From NCBI RefSeq assembly GCF_014926405.1, contig NZ_JACXXJ020000004.1, forward strand, positions 434,001 to 498,000: a stretch of 64,000 nt of DNA. Direction: 5' to 3'. The stretch comes from Agrobacterium vitis. Its GTDB lineage: Bacteria > Pseudomonadota > Alphaproteobacteria > Rhizobiales > Rhizobiaceae. A model generated the notes under the pieces. That model was not told the DNA's origin. It was given only the letters and a program-made list of their open reading frames with translations, and searched no databases. Shown here piece by piece: positions 1-8,800 of this stretch; position 1 is the stretch's first letter; every line of letters begins with the position of its first letter. A program made the translations under genes and the position numbers.

Positions 1-1261
1 CCATATTGTTGATCGCATTCTTCATGCTCGCATGATCGCCTTCGCATTCGATGTCCACATGTTGGGTAAGATCACCGAAACTCACCTGGCGAAGAACGCG
101 ATTGCCCTCAGAGATCGGAAGAATGATAGAATCCAACATGCCGTTGATTCCCGAGACCAGCTTGGCGAAATCCCCGACGAAATGATCGGCCGCGCCCCGC
201 TCAGAGAGCTTGCCGGCTGTAGATGCGGCAATCAAGCGCTGAAGTTCAGTGGTAATCGCCCGTAAATTTCCACGCAGCGTCTCGATAGTCTCATTGATGA
301 AAGCTTTCTTGCCGGGGAACTGCTCGAGCGGCGCTTCAAAATTGCCCTCACCCAGCGCCTTGATGCAGGCCATGGCCTTCTTTTTGACGGTGATGTGGCT
401 GCTAACCATATCGTTGACGCCCTTGGCCATCACGGCAAAATCGCCCTTGAATTTCTCAACCGGCACGAAGATGTCAATGTCGCCTTTATCGTGCTCGATC
501 GACATCGTATTCATTTCAAAAATCAAACCCTTCAGATTTGCGCGCAAGGTTTCGATCGTCTCATTGATGAAGGCTTTTTTGCCGGGGAACTGCTCGAGCG
601 ACGCTTCGAAATTGCCCTCACCTAGCGCCTTGATGCAGGCCATGGCCTTCTTTTTAACTGCAATGTGGCCCGCGACCATATCGTTGACGCCTTTGGCCAT
701 CACGGCAAAGTCGCCCTTGAATTTCTCAATCGGCACGAAGACGTCAATGTCGCCCTTATCGTGCTCAAGCGACATCGTATTCATCTCAGAGATCAGGCCT
801 TTGAGATTGGTACGCAAGGTTTCGATTGTCTCGTTGATGAAAGCTTTCTTGCCGGGAAACTGCTCGAGCGGTGCTTCAAAATTGCCCAACCCAAGTTCCT
901 TGACGCAAGCCATGGCCTTTTTCTTGACCGCGATATGTCCGCCGACCATGTCGTTAATGCCTTTGGCCATCACAGCGAAGTCGCCCTTGAAGTCCTCTGA
1001 AGGTAACCTGATATCAATGTCGCCCTTGTCGTGCTCACCTGACATGTCAGCGATAGATGCCCCCAGCTTTTGCATCGGCTGCATACTGGCCTCAAGTAAT
1101 TCGTTGACAGCAATCAGCATCTCTCTGGCCTCGCCAGTAACTGCATCGAGATTTGCACGCGCGGCTAGTTTTCCGTCTGCGATACTAACTTTGACGCGCT
1201 GTATCTCAGCCACAGCCGCCTGAGATTTGGAAGATTTCTTCATTTGAGTGTAGAAAGACAT
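1..1261 (-). CDS. HAMP-repeat methyl-accepting chemotaxis protein, 3' end outside window
   Basis: Reading the minus strand from the ATG at 1261, the frame stays open for about 420 codons to the window edge, so only the N-terminal part is seen. The protein starts MSFYTQMKKSSKSQ and has no hydrophobic segment in the visible part, which suggests a soluble receptor. From about residue 75 it consists of tandem HAMP-like units. Three are nearly alike, each carrying GDFAVMAKG[IV]NDMV, then KKKAMAC and EQFPGKKAFINET. A fourth, diverged unit (GDFAKLVSGINGML) follows at the same 90-residue spacing. HAMP repeats of this kind relay signals to a C-terminal methyl-accepting domain, which here would lie beyond position 1. 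Which ligand it senses cannot be told. I am sure of the family type but not of the full architecture. Confidence 0.8.
   Translation of the reverse strand, partial: MSFYTQMKKSSKSQAAVAEIQRVKVSIADGKLAARANLDAVTGEAREMLIAVNELLEASMQPMQKLGASIADMSGEHDKGDIDIRLPSEDFKGDFAVMAKGINDMVGGHIAVKKKAMACVKELGLGNFEAPLEQFPGKKAFINETIETLRTNLKGLISEMNTMSLEHDKGDIDVFVPIEKFKGDFAVMAKGVNDMVAGHIAVKKKAMACIKALGEGNFEASLEQFPGKKAFINETIETLRANLKGLIFEMNTMSIEHDKGDIDIFVPVEKFKGDFAVMAKGVNDMVSSHITVKKKAMACIKALGEGNFEAPLEQFPGKKAFINETIETLRGNLRAITTELQRLIAASTAGKLSERGAADHFVGDFAKLVSGINGMLDSIILPISEGNRVLRQVSFGDLTQHVDIECEGDHASMKNAINNM
281..1050. repeat. three tandem 270-bp HAMP-encoding units
   Basis: The string tcgcccttga recurs at 441, 711 and 981, exactly 270 bp apart. 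The surrounding sequence is highly similar across units, including many synonymous positions such as the gaaagctttcttgccgg block at about 300, 570 and 840. The repeat lies inside the chemotaxis gene and keeps its frame. A fourth, strongly diverged unit is in register at about 171. Confidence 0.85.
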
Positions 1262-1814
1262 CGTATATCCTCTATCGGAAGCTGTTTTGGGAGTTACTGT
1301 CGCTGATAAGTCGTTGGCGCCCTACGGCGACCGCCCTGTCAAGAACAGACCGGCCAGGTTTCTGCTGAAGCCCAAGCAGGTCATCAAAGCTACCTGGAAT
1401 GCGCACTGGACCCCTATGGCCAAGCCCGCTTCCCTTTCGATGACCCGCTTGATAAACGCGGTAGCCAAGACACTGTTATCACTGACGAAAACGCGCACGA
1501 ATTCCTCTCGCTCCTTGAGGCTCAAGGGATCGACTACGAAACTCAGTCTTAAAACGTGATTTTATGTCGCGTCATGCGAAGGAACATCTCAACTGGATGC
1601 TGTGTGGTCTCAATTATAAGATGTAATTGTTAACCATGCCCTAAGGCAATCCCCTTTTTTTAGTGGGATCTCATGTAGTGCTCATGGATCTGTCGCGAGT
1701 TTTGGAAGGGTTTCATAAATGACCGTCGCTGGACGCAGTTATGGCGCAATATTGCAAATATTGTGATTTGGCTGGAGCTGCCTATTATCGCCCGATCATC
1801 TGCCCTGACGTTTG
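1262..1814. other. intergenic debris without a convincing gene
   Basis: No frame here has a good start, ribosome site and recognisable product. One plus-strand frame ending at the TAA at 1550-1552 reads like a real protein tail (...DPYGQARFPFDDPL... through ...AHEFLSLLEAQGIDYETQS) but lacks an ATG start downstream of the stop at 1307. It may be a decayed gene end. Another short plus-strand frame (about 1680-1830, ...RRWTQLWRNIANIVIWLELP...) ends at the inverted repeat beside the transposase remnant. I recognise neither. Confidence 0.4.
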
Positions 1815-1858
1815 ATACCAAGTCTCGATAATGCGTCAGCATCTTCGAGACTTGGTAT
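1815..1858. repeat. perfect 14-bp inverted repeat
   Basis: The arms ATACCAAGTCTCGA (1815-1828) and TCGAGACTTGGTAT (1845-1858) are exact reverse complements around a 16-nt loop. The right arm abuts the first codons that match an IS6 transposase. It may be a relic of insertion or micro-inversion. There is no T-run after it, so it is not a typical terminator. Confidence 0.75.
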
Positions 1859-2057
1859 GAGAGGGGTCAAGACGTTGAAAACGGCCTATGTGACGATCAA
1901 AGGGTTAGAGGCCATGCGAGCGTTACGCAAAGGCCAGGCTACGATTTTCAACCTGACAAAAGGCATCCGTGGGCAGGCCCATATCGTTGAATGCTCCTTT
2001 GCCGTTCAAGAGGTTTGCAACAGAGCTGGATCGGCGTCCGTATTGTCAACCGGATAA
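1851..2057 (+). pseudogene. IS6-family transposase remnant (C-terminal end)
   Basis: The plus frame reads VKTLKTAYVTIKGLEAMRA followed by LRKGQATIFNLTKGIRGQ and HIVECSF. This is the pattern at the end of IS6-type DDE transposases in alphaproteobacteria (GFKTxxTAYATIKGFEVMRALRKGQ, then IRGExRLVERAFG). Only about 55 residues of similarity remain. The DDE catalytic region is absent, and the last 15-20 codons drift away from the family before the stop. I saw no pair of terminal inverted repeats bounding a complete element. This is a dead relic showing past insertion next to the chemotaxis gene. Confidence 0.65.
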
Positions 2058-2221
2058 CAGCCAGAAATTGTGGTGCTGATGCTGACCATTTTTGACGGTC
2101 TGCATAGAGTATTCGGGAACGTGACTGACGTCTACTCTTGCGAAGATCTGAGCGGCTTTATACGAACATCGGCAGAAGATTGCATTTGATCGCCTGCTGC
2201 ACACAATGAAAGCCGCCAGAA

Positions 2222-3037
2222 ATGTCTCTTGGATGTTACGATATCGAAATGCGCAAGCGGAACGCCGCCGTTCTCGTCGTGCTGTTCTCCCATTCGACCA
2301 AGCATCATTTCAAGTCTGTCGATTTTCCGGCAGACGTCCTGAGCATCGCGGATAAGGAAGACACCTATTTCACCAACACGCCAGATATTCTGGCGAATTT
2401 CATAAAAGATGTCAGTGCGCCATACGATCTGGTGATTACGATTGGTGGAAGCAAAGGAGGGCATGGGGCGCTGTATCACGGCACGCTTCTCGCACGCATG
2501 ATCGAAAAACCTGTTCGTGTCCTTGCCTTCAGCCCGGTTGTCATGCTCTCGGATAACCCAAATGACGTGCCATATGTGTCCTACCAAAAGCTGATGGAGC
2601 GAGCGCAGACGACACCAGAACTGGCGGAAAACCTGCGCCAGTCAACCCAGGTGATAACAGCAGACCCGCCGCCCAATCTCACGGCCTTCTGCATCGTCGG
2701 GGCCGACAATCAATGCGACTGTGTCGAGGCCAGCCGACTGATCGGCGCGCATATCTTGACGCTGCCCATGCATCACCATGAAACTGTCATCCCATTCCTT
2801 TGCGATACCAGCGATGCCAGAGCGGTGACGAAAACCGTGCTGGTGCTGTACGATAGAGCCGCAGAGGAGGCCGATGTTGCGCATCTGCTTGAAAAAGGCA
2901 GCGTTGACAAAATGATCGCGGACCTTTCCCGCGTTCCAAAACAGCCTCGCCTCGATGAACTGACGAATCTTGTCATAAACGGTGATGCCAGCATTGTGAG
3001 GCAGGCTGTGACAACGGCAGGCGCTCTTCAAACCTGA
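2222..3037 (+). CDS. alpha/beta-hydrolase-like protein of unknown function
   Basis: A 271-residue soluble protein. Residues about 74-85 read VITIGGSKGGHGALYHG, a strand followed by a G-x-S-x-G-like nucleophile elbow. Later blocks VRVLAFSPVVML, FCIVGADNQCDC and LPMHHHETVIPF look like the strand, acid and His positions of an alpha/beta-hydrolase fold. No signal peptide is visible. No strong ribosome site precedes the ATG at 2222; the ATG at 2249 (MRKRN) is an alternative. A plus-strand frame ending at about 2190 (...GNVTDVYSCEDLSGF...) might be a frameshifted N-terminus, so the gene could be damaged. The transposase relic lies just upstream. The substrate is unknown. Confidence 0.55.
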   Translation: MSLGCYDIEMRKRNAAVLVVLFSHSTKHHFKSVDFPADVLSIADKEDTYFTNTPDILANFIKDVSAPYDLVITIGGSKGGHGALYHGTLLARMIEKPVRVLAFSPVVMLSDNPNDVPYVSYQKLMERAQTTPELAENLRQSTQVITADPPPNLTAFCIVGADNQCDCVEASRLIGAHILTLPMHHHETVIPFLCDTSDARAVTKTVLVLYDRAAEEADVAHLLEKGSVDKMIADLSRVPKQPRLDELTNLVINGDASIVRQAVTTAGALQT

Positions 3038-3271
3038 TCGAATCGACCTAAAGCCTGCGCTTGCATTCATCATTGCCGTCACAAGCATCTCACAAGGATC
3101 GAAGCGTCGTCTTGAACGACAAAGCTCCCGCGCGGGCGAAAAAAATCTTACGCTATGGTCCCAAACCGAACCGGCGACACGTCTATCCATCAGCAAGCGA
3201 ACGCGGTGCCTCCTGAGGCGCACCTTTGATCTCCTGCATAGTTTCTCAAGCCAGAGTTGGATCACAGAGAA

Positions 3272-3313
3272 AATTATGCAGCGAATATAAGGAATTACGG
3301 CGTTGTTTGTGCG
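3272..3313 (+). repeat. dispersed intergenic repeat, copy 1
   Basis: Starts aattatgcagc and ends tgtgcg. It aligns over about 42 bases with 51858-51900, with roughly three quarters of positions identical by eye. Both copies end about 50 bases before the start of a regulatory gene, and each runs into a short inverted repeat at its right end. Confidence 0.6.
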
Positions 3314-3329
3314 TTTTCACAAGACGCAC
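3309..3329. promoter_or_regulatory. inverted repeat upstream of Rrf2 gene
   Basis: GTGCGT (3309-3314) and ACGCAC (3324-3329) are exact reverse complements around 9 nt. They lie 31 bases before the Rrf2 start and could be an operator or an mRNA hairpin. Confidence 0.35.
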
Positions 3330-3360
3330 GTCGCTTAAGCAATGTGTTGGGGAGAGAGGG

Positions 3361-3768
3361 ATGATGCATTTCACACGCGAAACCATGACCGTCCTTGCGG
3401 TCCTCACGGCCTGTGCGTGCAGACCCGGCCGTAAGCTTGCCTTCCGGGAACTGACCGAATTGCACAATGGCCCCACCGGAGAGGTCGTCAAAAGCATCTT
3501 GCTGTTGCTCCGGCATGAACTGTTGCACCGCGAGCCAGACGGCCGCGTGATACTCGCCATCAATCCAGCCAGCGTCACACTGGGTGCCATTCTGCGGCTC
3601 ACCCAACCCGATCTTCTCCAAGGTGATAAACACCGCAGCCATAGGCAGCAGAACGTATTCATGCTCGCCGTTGAAGCCGCATCAGTGAATTTCGTGCGGA
3701 TGGCTGACAAGTTCACGCTCGCCGATCTCATCGCGGGCAGCCCATCCGGGACATGCCACGCGGCATGA
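3361..3768 (+). CDS. Rrf2-family transcriptional regulator
   Basis: A 135-residue winged-helix regulator. The start MMHFTRETMTVLAVLTACA fits Rrf2 N-termini. The order is helix 1, GRKLAFRELTELHNG (helix 2), GEVVKSILLLLRHELLHRE (recognition helix) and a wing DGRVILAINPASVTLGAILRLTQPD, as in IscR/NsrR/RirA. A ribosome site, ggggagagaggg, lies directly before the chosen ATG. The conserved cluster-binding Cys trio (C-x5-7-C-x7-C near residue 90-105) is not visible; the only cysteines are C18/C20 and one near the C-terminus. An Fe-S role is therefore doubtful. It converges on the second Rrf2 gene and lies close to the siderophore locus, which suggests local control. Confidence 0.8.
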   Translation: MMHFTRETMTVLAVLTACACRPGRKLAFRELTELHNGPTGEVVKSILLLLRHELLHREPDGRVILAINPASVTLGAILRLTQPDLLQGDKHRSHRQQNVFMLAVEAASVNFVRMADKFTLADLIAGSPSGTCHAA

Positions 3769-3840
3769 ACGCCCTATTCGCGTCTTGAATCATGCGGTAT
3801 CGGTTCTGTTCACGGACATCCATCCGTTGCCTCAGGGCAA

Positions 3841-4395
3841 TCAGGCGTCTGCTTCCAGACTGTCGTCCACGGGGGACAACTGGGGCGCGGGCAACAGCAT
3901 CAGACGTTCGCGAACAGGGCGTGAGGTCACGAGGCTGCACTCGAGACAAGCGATAGCGGAGCTATCGGGCGATGCTACGAGGTCCGCGACAGTGAAACGG
4001 TCGAGCAAACTGACAAGAAAGGACGAGGCCGCGGCAACGATGCCGTCAAGCAAGGGTTGGCCGTTGAGCGTGCCGGGCTCCGGTTCTTCCGCGTTGCCGT
4101 CCAGTTCCGGCTGGGTGATCCGCAGCACGTCGGCGAGCTTGATGTCGTTGGGATCACGCGCAAGGCGCAGACCACCGCCTGGCCCGCGATCGCTGTTGAG
4201 AAAGCCGTTGCGGACCAGAAGAGCGACGACTTGATAGGCATGATCCCTCGTCGCGCCGACCTCTTGCGCCAGATGCTGGGCTGGGTATTTCGTCGATGGA
4301 CTTTTCGCGCAGGCTGTCAATATACCGATCGCAATTTCGGATTGCCGCTTCAGGCGCATGGATGACACAATCAAGGGAGTTGCTCGTTCAGCCAT
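3841..4395 (-). CDS. Rrf2-family transcriptional regulator
   Basis: A 184-residue winged-helix protein: MRLKRQSEIAIGILTACA, STKYPAQHLAQEVGATRDHA and YQVVALLVRNGFLNSDRGPG, then the Rrf2 signature GGLRLARDPNDIKLADVLR. The C-terminal half carries only AIACLEC, so the canonical three-Cys [2Fe-2S] ligand set is incomplete. The ATG at 4359 (MRLKRQ) matches the usual Rrf2 start; neither start has a strong ribosome site. It follows the MATE gene by 51 bases on the same strand and may be the last gene of the leftward siderophore operon. RirA, the iron regulator of rhizobia, belongs to this family, so a role in iron control is plausible but not shown. Confidence 0.8.
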   Translation of the reverse strand: MAERATPLIVSSMRLKRQSEIAIGILTACAKSPSTKYPAQHLAQEVGATRDHAYQVVALLVRNGFLNSDRGPGGGLRLARDPNDIKLADVLRITQPELDGNAEEPEPGTLNGQPLLDGIVAAASSFLVSLLDRFTVADLVASPDSSAIACLECSLVTSRPVRERLMLLPAPQLSPVDDSLEADA

Positions 4396-4416
4396 AGTCG
4401 CATATTTGGCTGATGG

Positions 4417-4431
4417 TGACCATGGGCTTCA
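4417..4431. promoter_or_regulatory. TGA-N9-TCA motif before the Rrf2 gene
   Basis: TGACCATGGGCTTCA fits the minimal RirA operator pattern TGA-N9-TCA, 22 bases upstream of the 4395 start. The core is GC-rich, unlike typical AT-rich iron-responsive operators, so it could be chance. Confidence 0.25.
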
Positions 4432-4446
4432 TTGTGCAAAACAATA

Positions 4447-5823
4447 TCAGGCAATGGCATTGCGCATCCATCCCCGACCGTGCCAGCGCGAAAGCATGAA
4501 ACCGGCCTTGAGTGTCTCTTCGATGATCAGCGCGTACCAGACACCTTCCACCCCATAACCCGCCTCCACGCAAAACAGCCAGGCCAGCGGCAGGCCAAGC
4601 CCCCAAGTCAACCCGATACTGACGAGGACCGGAACCCTGACATCGCCGACAGCCCTGAGCGAATGCAGCAACACTGTATTGAAGGCGAAGCCGGGCTGGA
4701 TCAAGATCGTCAGCAGCAGCAGGTAGGTGGAAAGCGCCAGAACTTCACCGCCCTGTCCGAACAATCCGAGATATTGATCGGACAAGAGCCAGAACAGCAG
4801 CGCGATTGTCGTCGTGACCAAGGTCGCCGCAAAGCTGGAGCGCAACGCCTGACGATAGGCGTCCTGCCGTCGGCCTTCGCCCCAGCGATAGCCGACGAGT
4901 ACCTCGTTGCCTTGGCTCACAGCCATGACGACAAGAATGAGGAACGTCATGGCCAGCATGACATAGGTGCGGCTCAAGACACTTGAGACGCCGAACCCCG
5001 CCACGAAACCGAGCAGGACAAGCTGGTAAAAACCGTAGCCGATATAGTCCGAAACACTCGGAAAGGCGAGGACGAGCATCCGCCGCACGAGCGAGAGCCG
5101 CGCCCTGATCGGCCCAGCCACGAAACGAAGACCGAGCGTCCAATAAACGGCAAGGCCAAACATCAGCGCCATTGCAATCCTTGAGCCGAGTGTTGCATAG
5201 GCCGCACCTGTCACCCCAAGCGGGGGAATCGGCCCGACACCAAGCACAAGAACATAGGTCGCCCCAATGTAAATTGCCGACAGGAGCAAGCCGGTTATCA
5301 CGATCACCCGGCTGCTGCCGAAAGCCCTCAGGCAGGCAATCGCAGCCGTGGCAAGCGCATTGAAGACCATGGCAGCGGCGGCGACGGAAAGATAAAGGCT
5401 TGCATCGTCAACGATTGATGCCGGGACATCGAGAATCCGCAAGATCACCGGTCCACCCAGAAACAGCAAACCGCCGACCAAAAGGCCAAGGAGCGTATTG
5501 GTGAAGACCGCAAGCGTTGCAATCTGCCGCGCACCCTCCTCGTCACCGCGCCCGAGACTGTGCGATATCAGGATGACCGCGCCGATCCCGACCATGCTCG
5601 AAATCTCGAAAACGACCTGAAGCACCTGCCGCACAATCGCCACGGCTGCCGCTGCATCGGCGGAATAGGCACTGACGATCAGCATTTCCGACAGCATGAC
5701 CAGAAAGGTCAGCAGCGAATGCACGAACATCGGCAGGCTAAGCCGGAAAAGCGACTTTGTCGTTCGCGCCGATGGCGGGCGGCGCGGCGCGTCCGCATCG
5801 CCAAGGGTTTCAACTGTCTGCAT
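4447..5823 (-). CDS. MATE-family efflux transporter, probable siderophore exporter
   Basis: A 458-residue inner-membrane protein with about twelve hydrophobic segments arranged as two similar halves, each starting with a cytoplasmic helix and a MATE-like pattern (LSLPMFVHSLLTFLVM; VLAFPSVSDYIGYGFYQLV). The length is normal for MATE transporters, which exchange Na+ or H+ for cationic or amphipathic molecules. The ATG at 5823 lies 3 bases after the stop of the NRPS gene, so the two are almost certainly co-transcribed and possibly coupled. From this position I infer that it exports the locus product to the periplasm. Multidrug export is the alternative. Confidence 0.85.
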   Translation of the reverse strand: MQTVETLGDADAPRRPPSARTTKSLFRLSLPMFVHSLLTFLVMLSEMLIVSAYSADAAAAVAIVRQVLQVVFEISSMVGIGAVILISHSLGRGDEEGARQIATLAVFTNTLLGLLVGGLLFLGGPVILRILDVPASIVDDASLYLSVAAAAMVFNALATAAIACLRAFGSSRVIVITGLLLSAIYIGATYVLVLGVGPIPPLGVTGAAYATLGSRIAMALMFGLAVYWTLGLRFVAGPIRARLSLVRRMLVLAFPSVSDYIGYGFYQLVLLGFVAGFGVSSVLSRTYVMLAMTFLILVVMAVSQGNEVLVGYRWGEGRRQDAYRQALRSSFAATLVTTTIALLFWLLSDQYLGLFGQGGEVLALSTYLLLLTILIQPGFAFNTVLLHSLRAVGDVRVPVLVSIGLTWGLGLPLAWLFCVEAGYGVEGVWYALIIEETLKAGFMLSRWHGRGWMRNAIA

Positions 5824-5826
5824 GCG

Positions 5827-8800
5827 TCAGGCACCTGTGCGTTCGGCCCGCAGGCCACGGCGGCCGGCAAGGCGATCGCGGCCCGTCTGGCGCAAGAGGG
5901 TTCGATCATCTCCAGACCATTCGCCTTCACGACCGGCTTGGAGCTGCGCGATATGGGCGGCCATTGTTTCCAGCGTCGGAAACTGGAAAAAGGCCGTAAT
6001 ATCAATCGATATTCCAAAACGCTTGCCGATTACACCCTGCAAAGAGACAACAAGCAGCGAATGGCCGCCGCATTCGAAGAAATTGTCACCCGGATTGATG
6101 TGGTCGAGTTTAAGCGCCTCTCGCCAGATTGTGGCAAGCGTAGCCGTAGGTTCGCCGGAGATCGGCAGGTGCGTTTGCCGCTGTGCCGGTTTTGGCCGGC
6201 AGGCCGGAAGTGCGCGGCGATCAACCTTGCCGTTTGGCGTCAGCGGGAAGGCATCAACCGCGACATAGGCCGATGGCAGCATGTAGAGCGGCAGGCTATC
6301 GGCCATATGGGGTCCAAGCTCCGCGCTTGCATCGCCGACAAATGGCTCTCGCCAACGCAGATAGGCGACAAGCTGCTTGCCAGCACCGCCATCCTCAACA
6401 AGCACTGCCGCTTCGGCAACGCGAGGATGGGCCGCAAGCCTTGCCTCGACCTCGCCGAGTTCGATTCGGTAGCCACGCAGCTTCACCTGATTGTCGATCC
6501 GTCCGAGAAAATCGAGCGTGCCATTCTCCGCCAAGCGCACGAGGTCGCCAGTGCGGTACAGATGGTAGCCGTCCTGCGGACCACGCCGGAAAGGGTTGGG
6601 GATGAACCTGTCTGCCGTCAGGCCGGGTTTGCCCCAATAGCCCGGGCTCAATCCCGCACCACCGATGTGCAATTCTCCCGGCGTGCCGGGTGGTACGGGT
6701 TCCCCGCGCCGGTCGAGAACATAAAGCTGGGTATTCTGAATGGGGCCAGCAACCGTGACACTGTGACCGTTGAGGTCTTCACGCCGCACCTCAGTGGCCG
6801 CAGACCAGATGGTTGTCTCGGTTGGACCGTAAAGATTCCACAGGCAATCGCCCCGATCCAGCAACTCGGCCGCAAGAAGGCTGTCCAGCGCCTCGCCGCC
6901 GCACAACATACGAAGCCCCTTGCCATGCCTCTTGTCACTGGGCCACCCCGCCTCGATCAGCATGCGCCACCCGGCGGGCGTCGCCTGCATAACGCTCGGC
7001 TGCACACGATCAACCAGCGCGGCAAGACGCCGACCGTCGCGGGCAATAGTGCTGTCTGCAAGCAGCACTGTTGCGCCTTGCGAAAGGGGGGCGAACAATT
7101 CCAGCCCCGCAATATCGAAGCCAATCGTGGTCAGCGCCAGCAGTCGGTCGTCCTCGCCAATCCCCGGCCTTTCGGCCATGGACTCGATGAAATTGGCAAG
7201 CGCACCATGGGTGATTGCCACGCCCTTGGGCTGGCCGGTACTGCCGCTGGTATAAAGAATGTAGGCGAGATCATCGGCCTGAACCGCAGCAGGTTCGAAG
7301 GATACCGACGCACAACCGAATGTCTGGGTCGGGTCCATCACCGGAACACCTTGCGGTATGACCGCCCGCTCACTGTCCCCAAGATCCGTCAGGACCAGCG
7401 CCGCACCAGAATCGGCCAGCATGTAGGCAATGCGCTCTGCCGGATAGTCGGGATCAACAGGCAGATAGGCAGCACCCGACCGCATGACGGCCAGCAGTGA
7501 AGGCAGCAATGCACTTCCACGCCGCTGATAGACCGCAACGACCGCGCCCCGGCCAATGCTGTGCTGGTAAAGGCGAAGGGCAAGAGCGTCCGCATAACCG
7601 ACGAGATCGCCGTAGGACATGGTGCTATCGCGGCCCTCACCCACCTGAACGACGGCGGCTTTACCCGGTTTGCTTTGCGCCCGCGCGATGATCTGGTCGT
7701 GGACCGCCACACTTGGCTGTGTCTGCGAACCTCGGCCAGTCTGGAGCAGGATTTCTCGCTCCTCGGGGTTAAGCATCTCGATTGTGCCAAGGCAGGCTTG
7801 CGGATCATCAACGATGGATGAGAGCAAAGTCTCGTAATGGCGCAGCAGACGATCAGCTCCGGTGGACGACAGACGGGATGGGTCCGCGGCAAGCGCAATC
7901 TCTATCTCGGCACCGGGAAAGACCCGGAGCGACAGCGGATAATGCGTGCGCTCATAGCTGCCGGGATCGCTGAGGGTGAGCGTGTGCGTTCCTTCCGCAA
8001 AGGCCGCCTGCATCGAAAGTGGCAGGTTCTCGATGATAAGCAATGTGTCAAAAAGCGGTTGATCGGCGGTCTTGCCAGCCCAGCGTTGAATATCGGCAAG
8101 CGCTGCATGCCCGTGCTTTTCCCGCTGGCGATGCGCAGACTGGAGGCCCTGAAGCCATTCGGCCACCGTCTCCTCCGGTCGCGTGCGGGCGCGGAACGGC
8201 ACCGTGTTGAGGAACAGACCAATCATTCGGTCTGCATCTGGCAGGTCAGGCGGGCGGCCCGACAAAACCGTTCCGAAGATCACATCGTCCTCGGCCCCAT
8301 ACCGTGACAGAAGCAGCGCCCAGGCCCCCTGTAACACGGTCGCCAGTGTCAGCCGCTCCCGCCGCGCCATCATGGTCAGCCGCGTGGCGAGACTGGCATC
8401 AAGGCTGCGCCGGATCTCGACAATGGCCTCTTGTGCCGCCTCGCCAATTTTTGTCTCACCCAAAAATCCGCCTTGCGGAAGATCGGCAAGAGCGTGCGAC
8501 CAATAGGCTTGCGCAGCGGTGATATCCTGCCTGTCGCGCCACGCGACGTATTGGCGATAAGACGGGGGAGGCGCTGGCAGGCTTTCGCCTGCATAAGCCT
8601 TCAACATTTCGCCGACAAGCAGCGAGCCGCACCAGCCGTCCATCAACAGGTGGTGGAAACTCCAGACGAAGCGATGGCGCCCGGGACCGAGCCGGATCAG
8701 CGCAAACCGCAAAAGGAGTGCAGCATCCAGCGTAAAGCCACGACGGCGATCCGCCTCCAACCATGCCGCAAAGGCTGTCTCCTGCCCTGCCGCATCGTCG

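Larger units (their letters stand above)
3038..3360. other. intergenic region ahead of the first Rrf2 gene
   Basis: No gene is supported in these 323 bases. The last 90 hold the dispersed repeat (3272-3313), an inverted repeat (3309-3329) and the purine-rich ribosome site ggggagagaggg directly before the ATG at 3361. Confidence 0.5.

Noticed and set aside
249..1223. Long plus-strand open frame (324 codons) with three internal repeats
   Set aside because: It is the antisense of the HAMP-repeat chemotaxis gene; the repeat pattern and sensible protein are on the minus strand.
1287..1552. Possible gene in the region after the chemotaxis gene (both strands open)
   Set aside because: No start with ribosome site, no recognised family; kept only as probable debris.
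5560..7500. Plus-strand open frame of 646 codons
   Set aside because: Antisense to the MATE and NRPS genes, Arg/Gln-rich with no domain.
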